From positions 1,104,419 to 1,115,634 of the forward strand of contig NW_004754919.1 of the NCBI RefSeq assembly GCF_000188695.1: a DNA stretch of 11,216 nucleotides. The letters run 5' to 3'. This stretch comes from Salpingoeca rosetta (Eukaryota > Opisthokonta > Choanoflagellata > Craspedida > Salpingoecidae). The notes below the pieces were generated by a model. The model was not told the origin of the DNA and searched no databases. It was given only the letters and a program-made list of their open reading frames with translations. This document shows positions 1 to 11,216 of the stretch, one piece after another; the stretch's first letter is position 1; every line of letters starts with the position of its first letter. Both the position numbers and the translations under genes were made by a program.

Positions 1-7
1 GTCGTCG

Positions 8-90
<83 letters not shown>

Positions 91-387
91 TGTGTGTGTC
101 TGTGTCTGTGTGTGTGTCTGTGGTCGTGTTTGTGTGTCGGTGTCTGCGTGCGAGCGCGTGTATCTGTGTGCGGCTAACTTGGTTCTGTGCACAACACAGG
201 GTTTCTGTGCGAAATCACAGCACACAATCGCGTGTACACACACGCGCGCGCGTGCTTGCACACAACCAAGGCATGGAGGATCTGAATCCCCTGTGCAGAC
301 ACCACATCATAACTTACTCAATGCACACACTGCTGCTTGCTTGCTTGCTTGCTTGTTTGCTTGTTTGCTTGCTTGCCTACACCGTAG
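1..387 (+). other. 3' part of an intron of the GH39 gene, with TG and CTTG repeats
   Basis: The stretch has an uninterrupted (TG)n of about 39 units (11-89), then TG/TC variants to about 125, an alternating purine-pyrimidine segment (CA then CG, 237-254) and a CTTG/TTTG run (331-376) that serves as pyrimidine tract before ACACCGTAG at 387. No exon could be supported upstream of 388. Confidence 0.65.
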
Positions 388-1031
388 AGATGTGGGGTAT
401 AGCGTACCCCTTTCCCTACCTAAACCTCTACAATGCCACCGCAACTGCGTTGAAGAGCGTGCACCCGTCTCTCAAGGTCGGCGGCCCAGCAACCATGCAG
501 GTCCGTTCGGCGAGCACCTTGAAGCGTCCACATGACTCTGTGTGTGTGTGTGTGTGTCTGTGTCTGTGTCTGTGTCTGTGTGTGTGTGTGTGTGTGTGTC
601 TGTCTGTGTCTGTGTCTGTGTCTGTGTCTGTGTCTGTGTGTGTGTCTGTCTGTCTCTGTCTATTTGTATCTGTATGTCTGCTCATGTTGGCGTGCATGTT
701 CCTGTGTGTGGTATGTGTATGTGGGTGGTCCTGTGTATTGCATGCGTACATGTACCCTTGCATATGTGGCTGTTGTCCTTCCAACCCCCGTCCTGAGTGA
801 CACTTTACCGCACTCCCCCACCCCCTTACCTCCATGACTGCAGGTGCAGCACGTGGCTGATTTCATCCACAACACCTCTGCCCGTGGAATCCCCGTCGAC
901 TTTGTGAGGTGCGATGCCGCTGATGGTGTGTCACCGCATCGTCATTTGCCCTGGCTGCAAACGGCAGCAACACCACTCGGAACAAACACGCACGCACGCG
1001 CACGCGTGTGTATGTGTGTATGTGTGTATGT

Positions 1032-1063
<32 letters not shown>

Positions 1064-1849
1064 CTGTCTGTCTGTGTCTGTGTCTGCCTGTGTCTGTATC
1101 TGTGTCTGTGTCTGTCTGTGTCTGTGTCTGTATCTGTGTCTGTGTCTGTATCTGTGTCTGTGTCCGTGCACCTTCACGCTTGGCAAGCGCCCGCAGCCGA
1201 CATTCACACAATACCGCATCCTCACGATCCACACGCGCGTGCTTCATATTTCTCGCTGTCATGTCTGGCACATACGCAGCACCCATCTGTATCCATCAGA
1301 CCCCAACTGCAACTTGCCGTCGACGCGCAACGATCCAGACTGCTTTGCGCACACGCTGCAAAGCACACAGAAGATTGCCGCCGCTGCACACCTTCCGCTC
1401 TTAATCACAGGTATCATGCATGCATGTCTTCCTTTCTGTGTGCGTCTGTGTTGTGTGGTGTGTGTGTCTGTGTGTGTGTGTGTCTGTGTGTGTCTGTGCC
1501 TGTGTCTGTGTCTGTGTCTGTGCGTATGTGTATGTGTTTTAATCTGCGTTCTATCTGTACGTTTGTTTATCTGTGTGTTCTGGGTCGCAATGTTGTGTCC
1601 GTCAATCTACTCGTGCATCTTTCGATACCTGCACTCTTACATTCTTCCGTCCACTCACATTGTCCCCTGTAACGCCACGAAGAGTACAATGACGGACTGG
1701 AGGGAACACCGCCGCACCGCGACACCGCATATGCCGCCGCGTTTGTCTTCCACAACGTCCCGCTTGTGCAGAACCTCTCGCTCTTCTCCTGGTGGACATT
1801 CACAGACGTCTTTGAAGAGGGCGGCATGAATCCAAGTAGGCGCGCAGCG

Positions 1850-1906
<57 letters not shown>

Positions 1907-3415
1907 TGTGTGTGTGTGTGTGTGAGCGTGTGTGTGAGAGCGTACGAGACAGACACACACACACACACAGACAAACAGACAGAGACAGGCACACAGAGAT
2001 GAGGAGGATGCGCGGTTTGTGAGAGAGGTTGTTAGCGGTGAGGTATGGGCGTTGGAAGGTGAGGGATTCCCGTGCGTCTGATGCACTGCTTGCGCGCGTT
2101 TGGTTTCTCTCAACTCCTCAACTGCACATCACACACGCGCATCTGTGGGGAGACAGGTCCGTTCAGCAACGCATTTGGTTTGCAGAACATCTATGGCGTG
2201 GCCAAGCCCGTCTACCGCGCATTCCAACTTCTCAACGATGCGGGCCGCTTTGCTCTCCGCACCACCGTCACACAGCCCAGCAGCCAGCCACCAACAGGTT
2301 GGCTTGCTTGCTTGCTTGCTTGCTTGCTCTTATTTGCTTTCTCTTGCTTGATTGATTGATTGATTGCTTGTGTTTTCATCGCCATTGCATCTGCATTTAC
2401 GTTTTGCCTGTGCTGCCACCCGCACTCCACCGCACGCCCCGCGTTGCGCCCGTTGCTCCTCCCCCCCCCACCCCCTCATGACTTCGACCACCTGTGCGCA
2501 CCTTGGCCGCATGAACGTGCTGTGCGCTCGCAGGACAAGTGCGTGTGTTTGCAACGATTAACAGCACGGCAAGCGCACCTGTCCACGAGAAGCTGCAGTC
2601 GCTGCGGGTGCATGTGAGCAATTTCCTCCGCCTCGATATGGGCGAGTGCGGCAACAACACCGCCACCATCACCATCCCAACGACCTCTCCCCCGGTTGGT
2701 CACGCCTGTGTCCGTGTCTCTGTGTCTGTATCTGTGTCTGTGTCTGTGTCTGTGTGCGTGCGTTCGCGCACGTATGTATTGATGTTTTTCCTTGCATTTT
2801 GTGATTCGCTTGTCTCTCACACAATCCAACCATGTGTTCACACGCACGTACATTACATGCGCGCACAGCCTGCTTCGCTCTCTGCGCGGGTGTATGCCCT
2901 CGACGACTGGAGCGTCAACCCGAGGGCAGAGTGGACACGTCTGGGATCGCCCGTGTATCCAACACAGCAGCAACTGAACCGCATCTTTGCTGCATCTGAG
3001 GTACGATGGCTGCATGCATTGATTAGCAGATGGGTGGATTGTCTCTTTCTTCTTCGTCTGCTTCCAGTGATGTGTTCATCGACACTTTGTTCGTTACCGC
3101 CACATTTAATCAGCACACACGATCGCATGTGTGTGGGTTGTCTGCCTGGCTGGTTGACTGTCTTTCTGCATGTTGTTGCGCCTGTGTATTTGCGTCTGTG
3201 TGTGTATTTACGTCTGTGCGTGCGTGTGTCTGTGTCTGTGTCTGTGTCTGTGTCTGTGTCTGTGTCTGTGTCTGTGTCTGTGTCTGTGTGCGCGTGTTTC
3301 ATACCTGCAGGTGACGCCTTCGGCTCAGGAATTGAAGATTACAAAGGAAGCTGTGTCATTTACGACACACTTGCGCGGGTGCAGTGCGTACCTCGTAACA
3401 TTCCACGTGCAGTAG
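388..3415 (+). CDS. GH39 family glycoside hydrolase (beta-xylosidase-like), 3' eight exons, 5'-partial
   Basis: Exons, chosen by GT-AG borders and reading phase, are 388-500, 844-908, 1280-1410, 1683-1835, 2157-2297, 2534-2694, 2869-3000 and 3311-3415 (TAG). They join without a stop into 333 residues. The product resembles GH39 retaining glycosidases (clan GH-A TIM barrel; beta-xylosidase/alpha-L-iduronidase group): [33 protein letters not shown] with the nucleophile Glu (fragment residue 104), [15 protein letters not shown] for strand 8, then [13 protein letters not shown] and a C-terminal beta-sandwich. The first residue, a Glu completed by AG at 388-389 before MWG, is probably the acid/base of a WNE-MWG motif, about 100 residues before the nucleophile as in the family. 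Five N-glycosylation sequons suggest a secretory or lysosomal route. The N-terminal barrel half and signal peptide lie upstream of the window. The substrate cannot be told from sequence; xylosidic substrates are likelier than iduronides because the motifs look like bacterial xylosidases. Confidence 0.9.
539..660 (+). repeat. Intronic TG/TCTG microsatellite
   Basis: TG dinucleotides interspersed with TGTGTC hexamers, inside the 501-843 intron of the GH39 gene. Long cysteine/valine or His/Thr readings across it are repeat translations, not protein. Confidence 0.9.
1006..1164 (+). repeat. Intronic TG/TCTG microsatellite preceded by CA/CG stretch
   Basis: Inside intron 909-1279. A short CACGCACGCGCAC stretch (988-1004) precedes the TG tract and is complementary to it, so the transcript could fold back here. 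Confidence 0.88.
1436..1535 (+). repeat. Intronic TG/TCTG microsatellite
   Basis: Inside intron 1411-1682, starting about 25 bases after the donor. The acceptor of this intron is CACGAAG, a weak AAG site preceded by a mixed pyrimidine tract. Confidence 0.85.
1852..1970 (+). repeat. Intronic (TG)n followed by (CA)n, self-complementary
   Basis: Inside intron 1836-2156. A TG tract of about 26 pure units (1852-1904) and further TG to 1935 is followed by a CA tract (1953-1969). The two can pair in the pre-mRNA across a loop of roughly 20 bases. GACA/CAGA repeats continue to about 2000. Confidence 0.85.
2301..2365 (+). repeat. Intronic CTTG and GATT tetranucleotide repeats
   Basis: Intron 2298-2533 has no TG repeat. 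It carries GCTT units (2303-2326) and GATT units (2349-2364), and a C-run near 2460-2470. Confidence 0.85.
2706..2760 (+). repeat. Intronic TGTGTC microsatellite
   Basis: Short TGTGTC/TGTATC tract inside intron 2695-2868 of the GH39 gene, beginning about ten bases after the donor. Confidence 0.85.
3225..3290 (+). repeat. Intronic (TGTGTC)11 hexanucleotide repeat
   Basis: Nearly perfect 6-bp units inside the last GH39 intron (3001-3310), about 20 bases before the acceptor. Confidence 0.9.
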
Positions 3416-4184
3416 AATTGGCGATGCGTATTGGGAACTTGTGCTTGTCATTTGATCTGCTCATGCCAATCCGTGTCGCTCTATCTGTGTATGTCTCTGT
3501 CTGTGTCGGTGTCGGTGTCGGTGATTGTGTCTGTGTCTGTGTCTGTGTCTGTCTGTGTGAAGGGGTCTCTTTGCAACATGTGCGTCTGCGTCTGTGCAAC
3601 TGCCTGCCTGCCTGCCTTAATCTGTCTGCATGTTTGTTTGTCTCTGTGCCCATTTGTTTCCGCCACGATGCACCCAAGTTGCCTCTATCTCGAGAGCGTA
3701 CATGTTGGTGTCTCTGTTTCATGCCACATGGCACAGTGTATGCAACAGCCCAAGAATACACTACGGCCGTTGGCCAGCAATCCATTCCTAGTCAGCAACC
3801 GAGAAACACCAACTCACATGCGCATGCACCGCCCACTACACCTACCCACTGACACCCATCCGTCCACTTCACGTACCCACTCAATGACACGCACCCACTC
3901 GCGTGCGCAGTCGCTCAGTGAAAGGCCAAGGTTGTATGTGTGTCATGCAAGGTTGAAGCATCATCAGGGAGCTGGAGCTGTGGCCAAAACAACCAGCGCG
4001 CAGCCTTCCGTCAACGGTTGCGCACATGCACATGAGGGTAACAGGATGCAGGCAAGCATGGAGATGAAGACACAATGTGCAACATGTGCTGCAACGCGGG
4101 GCAAAACTGAAGGAAGAAGTAAGATCATTGAGCGCATATTCGCCAGCACAACTAGCACTCCCATCACTCGCCACCCAACAAGGG
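3416..4184. other. Gap between the two convergent 3' ends; UTRs, TG-type repeats, no gene seen
   Basis: It contains a TCTGTG/TCGGTG tract (3485-3559), a CTGC/CCTG run near 3600-3616 and a CACCCACT-rich stretch (3826-3900). Open frames here on both strands are low-complexity or lack any recognisable protein pattern. I find no canonical AATAAA for the plus-strand gene. Confidence 0.6.
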
Positions 4185-4185
4185 T

Positions 4186-9756
<5,571 letters not shown>

Positions 9757-10030
9757 CGTCCTTGTGCCTCCTCTGCCTGTCTGTTTGCTTGTTTGGTCGC
9801 TCTCTCGCTGCTCTATCGTGCTTTTCTGTTTACACTCGGCTCTGCTTGCTTGCCTGCCTGTCCTTGTTGAGTGCTGAGTGTTGCTGTTGTTGCTTGGTAA
9901 ATGTGTGACGACGAAGACGAATGGGGGTGAGTGTGAGGACTGCCAACACAAAACACACAAGAAGCAAGCCAAAACACAAATCGAAGGACTTGCTTGCAGG
10001 CAAGACCACGCCCAAAATCGAGGGAACAGG
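9757..10030 (-). other. Probable 5' leader of the aGPCR mRNA, no upstream ATG
   Basis: Between the TATA-like motif and the start codon no ATG occurs in any frame on the minus strand, as expected for a scanned leader. The sequence is rich in CAA/CAAG/CAG, with CAAG and CAGG tetranucleotide runs near 9785-9865. Whether it contains an intron cannot be told. Confidence 0.45.
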
Positions 10031-10057
10031 TGTAATGTACTGAATATAGAGTACTGT

Positions 10058-10075
10058 CCTTTTTATAGTTTTATA
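10058..10075 (-). promoter_or_regulatory. Tandem TATA-like motifs, probable aGPCR promoter
   Basis: Reading the minus strand, TATAAAA (10075-10069) is followed by TATAAAAAGG (10067-10058), the latter a near-ideal TATA box. A start of transcription about 30 bases on, near 10030, would give a leader of about 270 nt before the ATG at 9756. The area is AT-rich in contrast to its GC-rich surroundings. Confidence 0.45.
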
Positions 10076-10139
10076 GACGAAAGGGGGGCCGCGTGGCTGC
10101 GTGACCCGGTGCACGTAATTCTTGATTCTCTTGTTCCAC

Positions 10140-10157
10140 TTTGCTGAAACCAGCAAA
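10140..10157. repeat. Inverted repeat, 7-bp stem, 4-base loop
   Basis: TTTGCTG, loop AAAC, CAGCAAA: a perfect hairpin about 70 bp upstream of the TATA-like pair in the minus-strand direction. Confidence 0.7.
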
Positions 10158-10224
10158 ACAAAACGTAAGCAGGAACACACTCTACCCGACGCACTCACTC
10201 AAGAAAAAAGAGAGAGAAACTCTC

Positions 10225-10245
10225 TGTCAACAGATTATGAGACCC
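10225..10245 (+). mobile_element. Candidate copia-type LTR end plus tRNA-Met half-molecule primer site
   Basis: TGTCAACA (10225-10232) has the CA end of an LTR. It is followed at once by GATTATGAGAC, which is complementary to the anticodon arm of a typical elongator tRNA-Met ending near position 40. Drosophila copia primes from a tRNA-Met half cut at that place. No gag or pol frame follows, so this would be a relic. Confidence 0.33.
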
Positions 10246-10376
10246 AAAGCTTAATCAGCACGAACGTAAGGTGAGGGTTGGTTTGTTAACTTAAACTTGA
10301 TCACAAAGCTATGTAGTGGCTGGAACGTTGCGAGGTGTTTTGTTCTTGAAGATAGAACGTACTGTGTGTGCTGTGT

Positions 10377-10462
10377 GTTGTGTGGGAGATTGGCTTGGCA
10401 AGAGGGAGCTGTGTGTGTTTACTTGAGTTGTGAAGCAAACAAGGATTTAGGGTGAATGAACA
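10377..10462 (+). repeat. 86-bp direct repeat, copy 1
   Basis: Begins GTTGTGTGGGAGATTG and ends GAATGAACA. It aligns to 10841-10926 without gaps with about eight mismatches. The central 30 bases around TTTACTTGAGTTGTGAAGC are identical. Confidence 0.9.
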
Positions 10463-10518
10463 TGAGCTGAGAGACACCCTCACACATAGAAAACTGGAGG
10501 AGAAAGAGACAAGAAAAA

Positions 10519-10536
10519 GCGCCCTTTTCTGGGCGC
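10519..10536 (+). repeat. GC-rich hairpin resembling a histone-type stem-loop
   Basis: GCGCCC, TTTTCT, GGGCGC: a perfect 6-bp stem with A-rich 5' flank. Read with the core CCCTTTTC-GGG it is close to the replication-dependent histone mRNA stem-loop, but no histone frame lies upstream. Confidence 0.6.
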
Positions 10537-10808
10537 ACGTACACAGAAATGTTTACAGCAGGATGTGCTGACTCAGCAAGCATTGCCACTGGAACAGTGA
10601 TGTCAACAGTACGAAGATAGCTGACAACGTGATTGTGGATGACTGACTTAGGTTGTGTGCACCTTTCGCCGTGGAGACCCGATCAAAGGCGTCTTCGTCA
10701 TTTGCAACGGTGAGACACGATTGAACGAGGAAATGCCATGATAAAACACGGTGCAGAACGTGCGCGTTGGTGTTGAATGTTCATGGTGGTGGTGCTGTTG
10801 TTGGAGAC

Positions 10809-10840
<32 letters not shown>

Positions 10841-10843
<3 letters not shown>

Positions 10844-10926
10844 GTGTGGGAGATTGTCTTGACAAGAGGAAGTTGTGTGTGTTTACTTGAGTTGTGAAGC
10901 AAACAAGGATGTGCGATGAATGAACA
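10841..10926 (+). repeat. 86-bp direct repeat, copy 2
   Basis: Second copy, 464 bp after the first in the same orientation. A (GT)16 tract (10811-10842) abuts its left edge, where copy 1 has a short TG-rich sequence interrupted by GC, so the microsatellite seems to have expanded after duplication. Confidence 0.9.
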
Positions 10927-10995
10927 CTCCAACAGAAAGAAACAGAGCAGAAGACAAGAATTGTCGACAACGCAAAGTGGTGACGTGGCAGTGTT

Positions 10996-11207
10996 TGTTG
11001 AGAGTTGTGTGGTTATGTGGTGTGTTATGCAAGAGCATGTAACATCGAGCAACCACACAAGCTAAACACTGCACGTGCAACAGGTCGGAGGGAAATCACG
11101 TGAACATTCCAGAACACAAGAGAGGTGAATGCAATTTGGTGGTGTCGTGAAGAAGGAGGTCAATGATGACTTCAGCAGACAGGACTTGTCTGTCAACACT
11201 CCCCCGC
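10996..11207 (-). mobile_element. Candidate copia-type polypurine tract and 3' LTR start (minus strand)
   Basis: On the minus strand GCGGGGGAG (11207-11199) is followed directly by TGTTGACAG. A G-rich tract abutting TGTTG is the usual 3' LTR junction of Ty1/copia elements. The LTR could end at CTCTCAACA (10996; 203 bp) or at ATTCAACA (10771; 428 bp); both give a TGTTGA...TCAACA inverted end. Coding sequence would lie beyond the right edge. Confidence 0.38.
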
Positions 11208-11216
11208 ATTGACCTA

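Larger units (their letters stand above)
10077..11190. other. Gene-poor region with repeats and hairpins; no protein gene supported
   Basis: Open frames on both strands are short and lack family patterns. The region holds the 86-bp duplication, several inverted repeats and possible retroelement ends listed separately. It may be upstream control DNA of the aGPCR or decayed mobile-element sequence. Confidence 0.5.

Noticed and set aside
12..835. Long open frames reading Cys-Val or His-Thr repeats on both strands
   Set aside because: They are translations of TG/CA microsatellites inside introns. Only 388-500 within this stretch matches a protein family.
10209..10226. Pol III or rho-type terminator on the minus strand (AGAGAG hairpin then six T)
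   Set aside because: No Pol III gene with recognisable A/B boxes lies upstream, and the window is eukaryotic, so a bacterial-style terminator is not expected.
10131..10232. Complete 101-bp LTR from TGTTCCACT to CTGTCAACA
   Set aside because: The start does not mirror the end, it is shorter than typical LTRs, and no second copy is visible in the window.
10225..10300. tRNA-Met gene on the minus strand
   Set aside because: The anticodon-loop-like GGTCTCATAATC is present, but the anticodon stem does not pair well and there is no T-loop or acceptor stem. A primer-binding site on the plus strand fits better.
10883..11080. Short minus-strand open frames at the right end
   Set aside because: They are low-complexity, overlap the 86-bp repeat and show no family pattern.

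Overview
The window is eukaryotic nuclear DNA. It holds two intron-rich protein genes with GT-AG introns of about 160 to 370 bases, arranged tail to tail, and a gene-poor right end with signs of retroelement remnants. Compact exons, a GC-rich coding sequence and an adhesion GPCR beside a bacterial-looking GH39 glycosidase fit a unicellular holozoan. A choanoflagellate such as Salpingoeca rosetta is my best guess, but nothing here proves the species.

Layout. Bases 1-387 are the end of an intron. From 388 to 3415 on the plus strand lie the last eight exons of a GH39 glycosidase (beta-xylosidase type), 333 residues, with the N-terminal half of the barrel outside the window. Bases 3416-4185 are the intergenic gap between the two 3' ends. 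From 9756 down to 4186 on the minus strand is a complete eight-exon gene. Its exons join to 3639 nt, an exact multiple of three, encoding a 1212-residue adhesion GPCR: signal peptide, two PPC-like beta domains separated by poly-Thr stalks, HormR-like domain, GAIN domain with GPS cleavage site, seven membrane helices and an acidic/Gln-rich tail. Its likely promoter (tandem TATA-like motifs) is near 10058-10075, followed by an ATG-free leader. Bases about 10080-11216 contain no convincing gene. They hold an 86-bp duplicated segment, several small hairpins, a candidate copia-type LTR end plus primer-binding site, and a candidate polypurine tract plus LTR start on the minus strand.

Two features stand out at larger scale. 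First, nearly every intron carries a long UG-type repeat on the sense strand, and the repeat flips orientation with the gene, so the bias follows transcription and not the chromosome strand. Second, the predicted acid/base codon (by inference) and the nucleophile codon of the GH39 enzyme are both split by phase-1 introns. The two genes share no obvious pathway. One is a secreted or lysosomal-type sugar hydrolase and the other a cell-surface receptor with an adhesive, probably O-glycosylated ectodomain.
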